Assembly (NCBI RefSeq): GCF_001039575.1
Contig: NZ_JIBT01000024.1
Coordinates: 1-64,000 of the forward strand
DNA from: Halomonas sp. PR-M31
GTDB taxonomy: Bacteria > Pseudomonadota > Gammaproteobacteria > Pseudomonadales > Halomonadaceae
Reading direction: 5' to 3'
DNA: 64,000 nt
In this document: in pieces, positions 55,323-63,323 of the stretch
Layout: each line of letters begins with the position of its first letter
How positions within the stretch are numbered: position 1 is the stretch's first letter
Made by a program: the position numbers and the translations under genes
The notes under the pieces: model-generated
What the model saw: only the letters and a program-made list of their open reading frames with translations
What the model was told of the DNA's origin: nothing
The model's database searches: none

Positions 55323-56879
55323 ATGCGCCTCAAGTTTCATTGTCAGAATCGCGTCGGCATCCTGCGGGATATCGTGGCCCACTTCGCCGATTATGGTCTC
55401 AATGTGGCGCGCGGGGAGGTTGGCGGCGATCAGGGCAATAGCGTCTATCTGCACGTACCGCATCTGCTCAATGCCCAGTTGGCTACGCTCCGGCCCAGGC
55501 TCGAAGCGGTGGAGGGCGTCTTTGGCGTCAAGCGTGTCGAGCTGATGCCCAGCGAGCGGCGTCATCTGGAGCTCGATGCCTTGTTGTCATCGCTTCCTTA
55601 TCCCGTCATGTCCATCGACATGCAGGGTCGTATCGTGGCCGCCAACCGGGCCGCCGGTCAGATGCTCGGCGTGCGGGTGGACGAAGTGCCCGGCATGTCG
55701 CTGGATCGGTATCTCCAGGATATCGATCTGCCCGAGCTGGTGCGGCGTAACAACGCTCGCGTCAACGGACTGCGGCTGACGCTCAAGGAAACCAGCTATC
55801 TGGCCGACATTGCGCCGTTGCATACCGGCGAGGACGATGTCGCTTCTCTGGCCGGGGCGGTAGTGACGCTGCACCGCGCCGATCGGGTCGGCGAGCGTAT
55901 TTATCAGGTCCAGCGTCAGGAGATGCACGGCTTCGAGGCGATCTTCCAGGCCAGCCCGGGACTTGCGGAGGTGGTGCAACAAGCGCGACGCATGGCGCCG
56001 CTGGACGCGCCCTTGTTGATCGAGGGGGAAACCGGTACCGGCAAGGAACTGCTGGCACGCGCCTGTCATCTGGCGAGCCCCTGCGGCCAGGCGCCGTTCA
56101 TGGTTCTCAGCTGTGCGGGTCTACCGGAATCGATGGCCGAGACTGAGCTGTTCGGCTATGCACCGGGTGCTTTTGAGCGCGCGCGGCCCGAAGGCAAGCT
56201 GGGGCTTCTGGAGCTGACCGCTGGCGGTACCATCTTTCTCGACGAAGTGGGCGAGATGAGTCCGCGCCTTCAGGTCAAGCTGCTGCGGTTTCTTCAGGAC
56301 GGCGGTTTTCGGCGGGTGGGCAGCGACGAGGAAACCTATCTGAACGTGCGGGTAATGTGTGCCACTCAACAGGACCTGCCACGGCTGTGTGCCGAGGGCC
56401 TTTTCCGCCAGGATCTCTATCATCGTCTCAACGTCCTCTCGATACATATTCCACCATTGCGCGACTGCCTGGACGGCATCGAGGAGCTTGCCCGACGCTT
56501 CATCGATCGTGCCGCCCGCCACATCGGCTGTCGACCCCCAGGGCTTTCCGGGGCGGTGGTCAAGAAGTTGTCGACGTATCACTGGCCGGGCAATGTGCGT
56601 CAACTCGAGAACGTACTGTTCCAGGCAGTATCGCTATGCGAAGGCGACGAGCTTCAGGCGCGCGATCTGCGCCTGCCCGCCATCGCTCAAGCGCCGGGGT
56701 TTTCCGGTGTCGATCTCGACGGTTCGCTCAGCGATATTCTCGGCAAGGTGGAAAAGCGCGTGCTTGCCTCTCTCTATCCCGAATACGCTTCGAGTCGCCT
56801 GCTGGCGCGACGACTGGGCGTGTCACATACCACCATCGCCAACAAGCTCAAGCGCTACGGCATCGGCCATGATGATTGA
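55323..56879 (+). CDS. phhR: TyrR/PhhR-type transcriptional regulator of aromatic amino-acid catabolism
   Basis: A 518-residue regulator with the TyrR architecture: ACT domain at the N-terminus (MRLKFHCQNRVGILRDIVAH), a PAS domain (YPVMSIDMQGRIVAANRAAG), a central AAA+ domain with Walker A EGETGTGKELLARA and Walker B GGTIFLDEVGEM, and a C-terminal helix-turn-helix (ARRLGVSHTTIANKLKRYG). The sigma-54 contact loop GAFTGA is replaced by GAFERA, as in TyrR proteins that work with sigma-70. It lies between phhAB and the hpd operon, which it should control. Confidence 0.92.
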   Translation: MRLKFHCQNRVGILRDIVAHFADYGLNVARGEVGGDQGNSVYLHVPHLLNAQLATLRPRLEAVEGVFGVKRVELMPSERRHLELDALLSSLPYPVMSIDMQGRIVAANRAAGQMLGVRVDEVPGMSLDRYLQDIDLPELVRRNNARVNGLRLTLKETSYLADIAPLHTGEDDVASLAGAVVTLHRADRVGERIYQVQRQEMHGFEAIFQASPGLAEVVQQARRMAPLDAPLLIEGETGTGKELLARACHLASPCGQAPFMVLSCAGLPESMAETELFGYAPGAFERARPEGKLGLLELTAGGTIFLDEVGEMSPRLQVKLLRFLQDGGFRRVGSDEETYLNVRVMCATQQDLPRLCAEGLFRQDLYHRLNVLSIHIPPLRDCLDGIEELARRFIDRAARHIGCRPPGLSGAVVKKLSTYHWPGNVRQLENVLFQAVSLCEGDELQARDLRLPAIAQAPGFSGVDLDGSLSDILGKVEKRVLASLYPEYASSRLLARRLGVSHTTIANKLKRYGIGHDD

Positions 56880-56893
56880 CGAAAGAAGATCGC

Positions 56894-56911
56894 TGTAAAT
56901 CCAGTTTTACA
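56894..56911 (+). promoter_or_regulatory. Perfect TyrR/PhhR box upstream of hpd
   Basis: TGTAAA-TCCAGT-TTTACA is an exact match to the TyrR consensus TGTAAA-N6-TTTACA. It lies 15 bp after the phhR stop codon and 190 bp before hpd, a suitable place for PhhR activation of the tyrosine degradation operon. Confidence 0.8.
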
Positions 56912-56964
56912 GATCGTCAGCCTTTTGCGCCGCGAGAGGCCGCTATCAGGCGCTGTGTGCGGGC

Positions 56965-57046
56965 TTGTCAGTATTTCTTGACAAAGGGGATGCCGAAAAT
57001 GCGCCGGTTAGGTGAACCGGAGGAATGAAAACGCGTCATGACGCGT
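56965..57046. promoter_or_regulatory. Cluster of three inverted repeats before hpd
   Basis: Three perfect inverted repeats follow the TyrR box: TTGTCA/TGACAA with an 8-bp spacer at 56965-56984, CCGGTT/AACCGG with a 5-bp spacer at 57004-57020, and the uninterrupted 16-bp palindrome ACGCGTCATGACGCGT at 57031-57046. They are good candidates for a promoter, an operator for a second regulator and possibly an mRNA leader structure. Confidence 0.5.
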
Positions 57047-57101
57047 CGCCGGGGCTTAGGCTGAATTCAGCGACCCAATAACAATCCCCTGGAGAAAGAC
57101 C

Positions 57102-58211
57102 ATGAACGTTTCCGCTTCCCCGACGCCACAGGTTTCCCAGCACAATCCCATCGGCACCGATGGCTTCGAGTTCGTCGAATACACGGCGCCTACCGCCGAG
57201 GGACTGCAGGCGCTGCGCGAGCTTTTCCTGCGGATGGGGTTCACCGAGACGCGCAAGCACCGCTCCAAGGCGGTCAGCCTGTTTCAGCAGGAAGGCATCA
57301 ACTTCGTGCTCAACGCCGAGCCGAAGAGCCAAGCCGCCGAATTTGCCCAGATGCATGGGCCCAGCGCCTGCGCCATGGCCTGGAAAGTGGCCGACGCTCG
57401 GCAGGCCTTCGACTACGCCGTGGCTCAGGGCGCGGAACCCGCAGAAACGTCGGTAGGGCCAGGGGAGGTAGGTATCCCGGCGGTCAAAGGCATCGGCGGC
57501 TCGCTGCTCTATTTCGTCGATCAAAAGGTCGATAGCAAGGGGCGCACTATCTACGACATCGACTTCGAACCCTTGGCTGGATCGAGTGCCGGCATCGACA
57601 AGAACGCCAATAGCGTAGGGCTAAAGGTGCTCGATCATCTGACTCACAACGTCGATCGCGGCCAGATGGACGTCTGGGCGAATTTTTATACCGATATCGC
57701 CAATTTCCGCGAGATTCGCTACTTCGACATCGCCGGCAAGAAGACCGGGCTATTCTCTCGGGCCATGACCGCCCCCTGCGGCAAGATGCACATCCCCATC
57801 AACGAATCCGCCGACGACAACTCCCAGATCGCCGAATTCCTGCGGGAATACAACGGCGAGGGCATCCAGCACCTGGCCATGGCCACGGACGACATCTACG
57901 CCACGGTGCGCGGCTTGAAGAACAACGGCATCACCTTCCTGACCACCCCGGACACCTACTACGAGAAGCTCGACAAGCGAGTGCCCAACCATGAAGAGAA
58001 GATTGAGGACCTGCGCGAATTGAACCTGCTGGTGGACGGCGCCCCGCGTGAGGGGATCCTGCTGCAGATATTCACCGAAACGGTCATCGGCCCGATCTTC
58101 TTCGAGATCATCCAGCGCAAGGGCAATGAGGGGTTCGGCGAAGGCAATTTCAAGGCCCTGTTCGAGTCCATCGAGGAAGATCAGATTCGCCGGGGCGTGC
58201 TCAAGGAGTAA
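57102..58211 (+). CDS. hpd: 4-Hydroxyphenylpyruvate dioxygenase
   Basis: Fe(II) enzyme turning 4-hydroxyphenylpyruvate into homogentisate. The 369 residues form two VOC modules: an N-terminal half (FEFVEYTAPTAEGLQALREL, MGFTETRKHRSKAV) and a catalytic half with iron ligands in LKVLDHLTHNVDRG (His), GEGIQHLAMATDDIY (His) and FFEIIQRKGNEGFGEGNFKA (Glu). First gene of a run hpd-hmgA-fahA-maiA on one strand. An AGCGACC/CCTGGAG leader with GGAG is 10 bp before the ATG. Confidence 0.95.
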   Translation: MNVSASPTPQVSQHNPIGTDGFEFVEYTAPTAEGLQALRELFLRMGFTETRKHRSKAVSLFQQEGINFVLNAEPKSQAAEFAQMHGPSACAMAWKVADARQAFDYAVAQGAEPAETSVGPGEVGIPAVKGIGGSLLYFVDQKVDSKGRTIYDIDFEPLAGSSAGIDKNANSVGLKVLDHLTHNVDRGQMDVWANFYTDIANFREIRYFDIAGKKTGLFSRAMTAPCGKMHIPINESADDNSQIAEFLREYNGEGIQHLAMATDDIYATVRGLKNNGITFLTTPDTYYEKLDKRVPNHEEKIEDLRELNLLVDGAPREGILLQIFTETVIGPIFFEIIQRKGNEGFGEGNFKALFESIEEDQIRRGVLKE

Positions 58212-58262
58212 TGAGCGACAGCGTTTTGATATCACCCTGTCAGCCATCGCGAGGAGTCCATC

Positions 58263-59402
58263 ATGAGCCACCGCTGGATCAACTTTCCCATCCGGGAGGG
58301 CACGCATTCCCGCCAGGCCCACTGCGATCTGCCCGACGGCACCTTCGAGCGTGAACTGGGGCGCGAGGGCTTTTTCGGCCCGGTCAGCCACATGCATCAT
58401 AAACATCCCCCCACCGGCTGGGTCGATTGGGAAGGGCCGCTGCGTCCGCATGCCTTCGATCTCAATGCCATCGAGGCGGCGCCGACCTGCCCCTGGCAGG
58501 CGCCGGTGGTACTCGACAACGCGGATATCGAGCTGCGCTTCTGGCGCCTGAATGAACCGATGCGCCATCTGGTGCGCAACAGCGACGGCGACCAGTTGCT
58601 GTTCATCCACCACGGCGAGGGGTCGCTCTATTGTGATTACGGCCACCTCGAATTCTGCGACGGCGATTATCTGGTGATCCCCCGGGGCACCGCTTGGCGG
58701 CTTGCGTCTCAAGCAAAATGCGAAATCCTGATGATCGAGAATGTCGATGGCGCCTACCAGTTGCCGGACAAGGGCATGCTCGGTCCCAACGCCATCTTCG
58801 ATCCGGCGGTGCTCGAGCACCCGCACCTCGATCAGGCGTTCCGCGATCAGCAGGACGAGAGCACCTGGCAGGTTCGGGTCAAACGCCTGGGGGAAATTTC
58901 CACCGTGACTTTTCCCTTCAACCCGTTGGATGCGGTGGGCTGGCACGGTGACAACACCGTGGTGAGCCTCAACTGGCGCGACATCCGCCCGGTGATGAGC
59001 CATCGCTATCATCTGCCGCCGTCAGCCCATACCACCTTCGTGGCGCGTGGTTTCGTCGTCTGCACCTTCTGCCCTCGGCCCATCGAATCCGACCCGGGAG
59101 CGCTCAAGGTGCCGTTCTATCACAACAACGACGATTACGACGAAGTGCTGTTCTATCACCGCGGCAACTTCTTTTCCCGGGACAACATCGAGCAGGGCAT
59201 GATCACCTTTCATCCCTGCGGCTTCGCCCACGGCCCTCACCCCAAGGCCCTCAAGAAGAGCCAGGACGATCCCGCGACCTTCACGGATGAAGTCGCGGTG
59301 ATGATCGATACTCGACGCAGCCTGCGTATTACCGAGACGGCACAAGACGTCGAGAACCCGGCCTATGTGAATTCCTGGCGGGCCCCGGGCAAGGCCGAAT
59401 GA
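58263..59402 (+). CDS. hmgA: Homogentisate 1,2-dioxygenase
   Basis: Opens the ring of homogentisate to maleylacetoacetate. The 379-residue cupin protein is of the shorter bacterial type: MHHKHPPTGWVDWEGPLRPH near the N-terminus, DGDYLVIPRGTAWRL in the first cupin, and PFYHNNDDYDEVLFYHRGNF followed by ITFHPCGFAHGPHPKALKKS with the iron-binding His/Glu set. It starts 51 bp after hpd with GCGAGGAG upstream. Confidence 0.93.
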   Translation: MSHRWINFPIREGTHSRQAHCDLPDGTFERELGREGFFGPVSHMHHKHPPTGWVDWEGPLRPHAFDLNAIEAAPTCPWQAPVVLDNADIELRFWRLNEPMRHLVRNSDGDQLLFIHHGEGSLYCDYGHLEFCDGDYLVIPRGTAWRLASQAKCEILMIENVDGAYQLPDKGMLGPNAIFDPAVLEHPHLDQAFRDQQDESTWQVRVKRLGEISTVTFPFNPLDAVGWHGDNTVVSLNWRDIRPVMSHRYHLPPSAHTTFVARGFVVCTFCPRPIESDPGALKVPFYHNNDDYDEVLFYHRGNFFSRDNIEQGMITFHPCGFAHGPHPKALKKSQDDPATFTDEVAVMIDTRRSLRITETAQDVENPAYVNSWRAPGKAE

Positions 59403-59436
59403 TGGTTTCAATTTCTGTGTTGGCAAGGAGTTTTCA

Positions 59437-60426
59437 ATGAAACTGGCATCCCTGAACCGGGGGCGTGACGGCGAGCTGGTGCTGGTCTCCCGCAATCTCG
59501 AGCGCGCCGTGGCGGCAAACGATATCGCCCCAACCCTGCAGGCGGCTCTTGATGACTGGGCGCAGGTGGCCCCGCGCTTGCAAGAACGCTATCAAGCCCT
59601 GAATGACGGCCAGTGCAGTGAGGCCTTCGATTTTCAACCGGAAGACTGCGCCAGCCCGCTGCCCCGGGCCTATCACTGGGCAGATGGCAGCGCCTACGTC
59701 AACCACGTCGAGCTGGTGCGCAAGGCCCGCGGCGCCGAAATGCCCGAGAGCTTCTGGCACGATCCGCTGATGTACCAGGGCGGCTCCGATACCTTCCTGG
59801 CGCCGACTGCGCCGATTCGCCTGGCGGACGAGGCCTGGGGCATCGATCTCGAAGCCGAACTGGCGATCATCACCGACGATGTGGCGATGGGCATTGCTGT
59901 CGAAGCGGCGGAGGCGCACATCCAGCTGCTGATGCTGGTCAACGACGTGTCCCTGCGCAACCTGATTCCCGGCGAGCTGGCCAAGGGCTTCGGCTTCTAC
60001 CAGGCCAAGCCGTCCTCATCCTTCTCGCCGGTGGCGATCACCCCGGATGAGCTGGGTGACGATTGGCAGGGCGGCAAGGTGCATCTCGACATGGTCAGTC
60101 ATATTAACGGGGAGCTGTTTGGTCGTCCCAATGCCGGCATCGACATGACCTTCGATTTTCCTACCCTGGTAGCCCATGCAGCCAAGACGCGGGCGCTAGG
60201 GGCCGGCACCATCATCGGCTCCGGCACGGTCTCCAACTACGATCGCAGCAGGGGCTCCGCCTGTTTGGCGGAAAAGCGTATGCTCGAGGTGCTCGAGCAC
60301 GGCGAGGCCCGCACGCCGTTTCTCAAGTTCGGCGATCGAGTGCGCATCGAAATGTTCGATCGTGACGGTGGATCGCTGTTCGGCGCCATCGATCAGATCG
60401 TGGAGTGCTACGCACCAAGCGAATGA
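59437..60426 (+). CDS. fahA: Fumarylacetoacetate hydrolase
   Basis: Cleaves fumarylacetoacetate to fumarate and acetoacetate, ending tyrosine catabolism. The 329 residues show the FAH family pattern: YHWADGSAYVNHVELVRKAR, metal-binding Glu residues in WGIDLEAELAIITDDV, LLMLVNDVSLRNLIPGELAK and the C-terminal GTIIGSGTVSNYDRSRGSAC. It is shorter than animal FAH but typical for this bacterial group. A ribosome site AAGGAG lies 9 bp before the ATG. Confidence 0.92.
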   Translation: MKLASLNRGRDGELVLVSRNLERAVAANDIAPTLQAALDDWAQVAPRLQERYQALNDGQCSEAFDFQPEDCASPLPRAYHWADGSAYVNHVELVRKARGAEMPESFWHDPLMYQGGSDTFLAPTAPIRLADEAWGIDLEAELAIITDDVAMGIAVEAAEAHIQLLMLVNDVSLRNLIPGELAKGFGFYQAKPSSSFSPVAITPDELGDDWQGGKVHLDMVSHINGELFGRPNAGIDMTFDFPTLVAHAAKTRALGAGTIIGSGTVSNYDRSRGSACLAEKRMLEVLEHGEARTPFLKFGDRVRIEMFDRDGGSLFGAIDQIVECYAPSE

Positions 60427-60452
60427 CACAGTCAATCAACCCGGGAGAGAGT

Positions 60453-61112
60453 ATGCGCAACCAGCAACCTATTCTGTATGGCTACTGGCGCTCCAGTGCT
60501 GCCTATCGAGCGCGCATCGCCGTGAATCTCAAGGGGGTCGAGGTCGAGCATCGCAGCGTCCATCTGGTGCATGACGGCGGGGATCAGCACCGCGCCGAGT
60601 ACCGGCAGATGAACCCCCAGGGCCTGGTGCCGCTGTTCGTCGATGACGATGGAACGCAAGTGTCCCAGTCCCTGGCGATCGTCGAGTATCTCGACGAAAC
60701 CCGTCCCGAACCCGCCTTGCTGCCCCGGGAGCCGGCGGACCGCGCCCAGGCAAGGAGCTTTGCCCAGCACATCGCCAGCGAGATTCATCCGCTCAACAAC
60801 CTGCGGGTACTGCAGTATCTGGGCGGCGAACTCGGGCTCGACGACGCGACCAAACGGGCCTGGTATCAACACTGGGTGACGTTGGGCCTGGCAGCGCTGG
60901 AACCTCAGGCGGCCGCCTTGCAAGGCGCTTTCTCCCTGGGCGAGCGGCCCGGACTCCTGGAGCTGTGTCTGGTGCCGCAGCTTTATAACGCCCGGCGCTA
61001 CGAGTGCGATCTCTCGGCGTATCCCTTTCTGGTCGCACTTGACGCCCGCGCTCGGGAACACGAGGCATTTCGACGGGCGGCACCGGAGGTTCAACCCGAT
61101 ACGACGCCGTGA
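60453..61112 (+). CDS. maiA: Maleylacetoacetate isomerase
   Basis: Glutathione-dependent cis-trans isomerase of the zeta GST class. From ATG 60453 with GGGAGAG upstream it has 219 residues: LYGYWRSSAAYRARIAVNLK contains the SSCxxR-type active site in its SSAAYR variant, then NPQGLVPLFVDDDGTQVSQS with the glutathione site and LAIVEYLDETRP. The GST C-terminal helical domain follows. The Cys of the usual SSCS motif is Ala here, a known variant. Last gene of the operon. Confidence 0.92.
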   Translation: MRNQQPILYGYWRSSAAYRARIAVNLKGVEVEHRSVHLVHDGGDQHRAEYRQMNPQGLVPLFVDDDGTQVSQSLAIVEYLDETRPEPALLPREPADRAQARSFAQHIASEIHPLNNLRVLQYLGGELGLDDATKRAWYQHWVTLGLAALEPQAAALQGAFSLGERPGLLELCLVPQLYNARRYECDLSAYPFLVALDARAREHEAFRRAAPEVQPDTTP

Positions 61113-61116
61113 TTCC

Positions 61117-61347
61117 TTAGCGATTTGATCGAGTGGGATCTTCGTCAGTGGCGTCTTGCTCGCCAGCGAGCGGCTTATAGGCATTACCAGCCTGATGCAA
61201 TAGCTCGAACTGCTTGTTGCATTCGTGGCAGGCGCCGCACATGCCAACGTGCATGCGCAACAATAGGCGATTCTTGAAACCGAGAGGGGCGTCCAGGCGC
61301 CGGGACATCAGCTTGGTGATTTCTCGACACACCATCAGTTTGAACAT
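61117..61347 (-). CDS. Soluble zinc-binding anti-sigma factor (zf-HC2)
   Basis: A 76-residue protein from ATG 61347 (MFKLMVCREITKLMSRRLDA) with the ZAS zinc motif His-x3-Cys-x2-Cys in MHVGMCGACHECNKQF. There is no membrane segment, so it should hold its sigma factor in the cytoplasm and release it on oxidation or zinc loss, as in RsrA-type proteins; that is inference. Its ATG overlaps the sigma stop by one base (TAATG), so the two are translated together. Confidence 0.85.
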   Translation of the reverse strand: MFKLMVCREITKLMSRRLDAPLGFKNRLLLRMHVGMCGACHECNKQFELLHQAGNAYKPLAGEQDATDEDPTRSNR

Positions 61348-61943
61348 TACGCTTTCTCCGCAAGCCAGCCGTTTTCGATACAAGCGCGCAGGCGCAATCG
61401 GGCGCGGTGCAGGATGACCCAGCAGTTGTTTTCCTTGATGCCGGTTTCCTTGCAGATGTCTTCGGTGGAAAGACCCATCAGCTCCCGCAAGGAAAAAATA
61501 CGCGCAATATTGTCCGGCGGGGCAATCATGCAGGCATCGAAGACTTGCCAGAAACGCTCGCTGACGAAAGCGGCTTCCGGATCGCCCCAGTTCGAAGGAC
61601 GCGCGGCTTCTTCCCAGCGCCCGTTACGTTTGAACTGACGCTCGATGGCACCGTCATTCAGCTCATCCTCCCAAGGACGCCAGTTGCCTTGTCGACGCTG
61701 GCTGCGCAAACCGTCGAGAATCTTGAACTTGAGAATGCCGAACACCCAGGTCTCGTAGCCCGAATGCCCCAGAAAGCTTGCATCTTTTTCCATGGCGGCA
61801 ACCAGGGCTTCCTGTACTACATCTTCGGCCTGAGCGAGATCGCGAAGCTGCAGACGAGCAAAGGAGACCAATCGCGGTCGAATGGCTGCCAGGCGCTGCA
61901 TTCTTTCGTTCTTGTTGTCGTTCGCAGATGTCGTCATGATCAC
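61347..61943 (-). CDS. ECF-type RNA polymerase sigma factor
   Basis: A 198-residue sigma-70 family protein with only regions 2 and 4. Region 2 is seen in ARLQLRDLAQAEDVVQEALV and FLGHSGYETWVFGILKFKIL, with the DGLRSQRRQGNW linker; region 4 is in IFSLRELMGLSTEDICKETG followed by NNCWVILHRARLRLRACIE. It is coupled to the zinc anti-sigma factor. A glycosyltransferase and a cysteine-repeat peptide lie upstream and may be targets. Confidence 0.88.
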   Translation of the reverse strand: MIMTTSANDNKNERMQRLAAIRPRLVSFARLQLRDLAQAEDVVQEALVAAMEKDASFLGHSGYETWVFGILKFKILDGLRSQRRQGNWRPWEDELNDGAIERQFKRNGRWEEAARPSNWGDPEAAFVSERFWQVFDACMIAPPDNIARIFSLRELMGLSTEDICKETGIKENNCWVILHRARLRLRACIENGWLAEKA

Positions 61944-61999
61944 ATCTCGTTCGCAGAGTGCTTGCCATCATGTACGCCTGAATGGGCAGGTCAAGGCGT

Positions 62000-62685
62000 T
62001 CAACGCACTTGGCGATAGTGGTTGGTCAACGCACGGCTGTCGACGCCTCGCCAATAGCGATAACGCAATCGCCACATCAACAGGATAGTGCGCCAGAGGC
62101 CGTCATGCTCCCAGCGGCGCCCGGAACTCATTACGCGCTGACCCAGGCAGGCAGGTGATGAAAGCCTCTTGAGACGCGCCGACATCTCGATATCTTCCAT
62201 CAAGGGCTGTTCAGGAAAACCGCCAACCGCATTGAACGCCTGGCGGGTCATGAATATCGCCTGATCGCCGGTGGCAATGCCGGTGAGTCGCGAACGCAGA
62301 TTCATGGCGCCGGCCACCATCTTGAGCAGCGGATGGCGACCGCTAAGCGCTATGTCGAAACGCCCCCAGACGCGCTGGGTGAGCGCTTGGATGATCAACT
62401 GATCCGCACGCCTGGGCAAGCGCGTATCCGCATGCAGAAAGAGCAGAGTGTCACCCCGGCTGGCCCTGGCGCCTGCATTCATCTGTCGAGCACGTCCGGG
62501 TTCGCACACCAGCACCCGTGATACCAGCGGTGAAGCCAAGGCAACGGTCTGATCCTGCTACCGCCATCGGCGACGATGATTTCACAACCGCAGACCCATA
62601 GTCCCAGTAGCGAAACGAGCTGATCCTCGATCCCATGAGCTTCGTTCAAAGTAGGAATGATGATGCTGAGTCGGGGTCGTTGCAT
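62000..62685 (-). CDS. Family 2 glycosyltransferase (TIGR04283-like), frameshifted
   Basis: The first frame reads MQRPRLSIIIPTLNEAHGIE and CGCEIIVADGGSR, the usual GT2 nucleotide-sugar binding start. The second continues LVSRVLVCEPGRARQMNAGA, LFLHADTRLP (DxD-like His-Ala-Asp), DQAIFMTRQAFNAVGGFPEQ and LMEDIEMSARLK. GRARQMNAGA and FLHADTRLP are typical of the TIGR04283 group. The frames part near 62554, where the plus strand has TCCTGC; TCCCTGC would join GGSRDQTVALASPLVSRV. Length after repair is 228 residues. Members of this group occur in arsenosugar or selenium-linked clusters; none of those partners is visible here. Confidence 0.82.
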
Positions 62686-62932
62686 CGCGCGGCCCTCATG
62701 TACACGGGAAAGTGTTTTTATCGTTCGCCTTGGAGCGAGAACGCCCAGTCGTCAGTCCAGGGAATATTGGCCTGGTCCAGTATGCAGTGGTGCGTCTTGC
62801 CATGCATGAACACACCGAAAACAAAAATGACCTTGAATCTGTAAGTGATTCCTTCCTCGACCTACCAAATATCAGACGCCAGCGAAACACGGTGTCTTTC
62901 AGGTGGCGAACAACAACCGATGGAGTGATCCC

Positions 62933-63220
62933 ATGATACTCAAGAAGCGTTTTTCCCTTTCTCCTGCAGGCAGGATTGCCTCTCGGATAGCCGGTACCGT
63001 ACTGGCCGTATCGCTGAGCGGCGCAGCCATGCAGGCCATGGCGGCTTGTGGTGCCGCCAATCCCTGTGCCAGCAAGAACCCCTGTGCGGCAAAGCAGACC
63101 TGTGGAGCCAACCCTTGCGCGACGAAAAACCCTTGCGCCATGAAAAACCCCTGTGCAGCCAATCCCTGCGCCGCCAATCCCTGCGCGGCCAAGAAGAATC
63201 CTTGCGCGGCAGAGTCCTGA
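62933..63220 (+). CDS. Secreted Asn-Pro-Cys repeat peptide, unknown function
   Basis: A 95-residue precursor from ATG 62933 (MILKKRFSLSPAGRIASRIA) with a long signal sequence ending SGAAMQAMA. The mature part of about 57 residues has ten Cys and eight Asn-Pro-Cys units with Ala and Lys between them (NPCASKNPCAAKQTCGANPC, then NPCATKNPCAMKNPCAANPC). Such spacing, Cys every 5-6 residues, suggests metal binding or a disulfide-linked or modified peptide. No maturation enzyme is adjacent. It is transcribed away from the glycosyltransferase with the ECF sigma/anti-sigma pair beyond. I know of similar short proteins in other Proteobacteria only as uncharacterised. Confidence 0.7.
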   Translation: MILKKRFSLSPAGRIASRIAGTVLAVSLSGAAMQAMAACGAANPCASKNPCAAKQTCGANPCATKNPCAMKNPCAANPCAANPCAAKKNPCAAES

Positions 63221-63323
63221 CGGGTTGAAGCAGACTCAATCACTGAAGGCTGAAACAGGGAATTGCCATGACATCGGGCGGGAGGGCAGGCATCGCGCCC
63301 GGGTCATCGGAACAAAGCAAGTC

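Noticed and set aside
55323-56879. Sigma-54-dependent activator
   Set aside because: The AAA+ domain lacks the GAFTGA loop needed to contact sigma-54, as in TyrR; no -24/-12 promoter was found before hpd either.
57750-59012. 420-codon open frame opposite hpd and hmgA
   Set aside because: It spans two confirmed enzymes on the other strand and its text is His/Gln/Val-rich antisense character without motifs.
62933-63220. Lipoprotein or bufferin
   Set aside because: The MAAC sequence is a poor lipobox and the signal peptidase I site AMA-A fits better; bufferin partners (DUF692 and DUF2063 genes) are absent.
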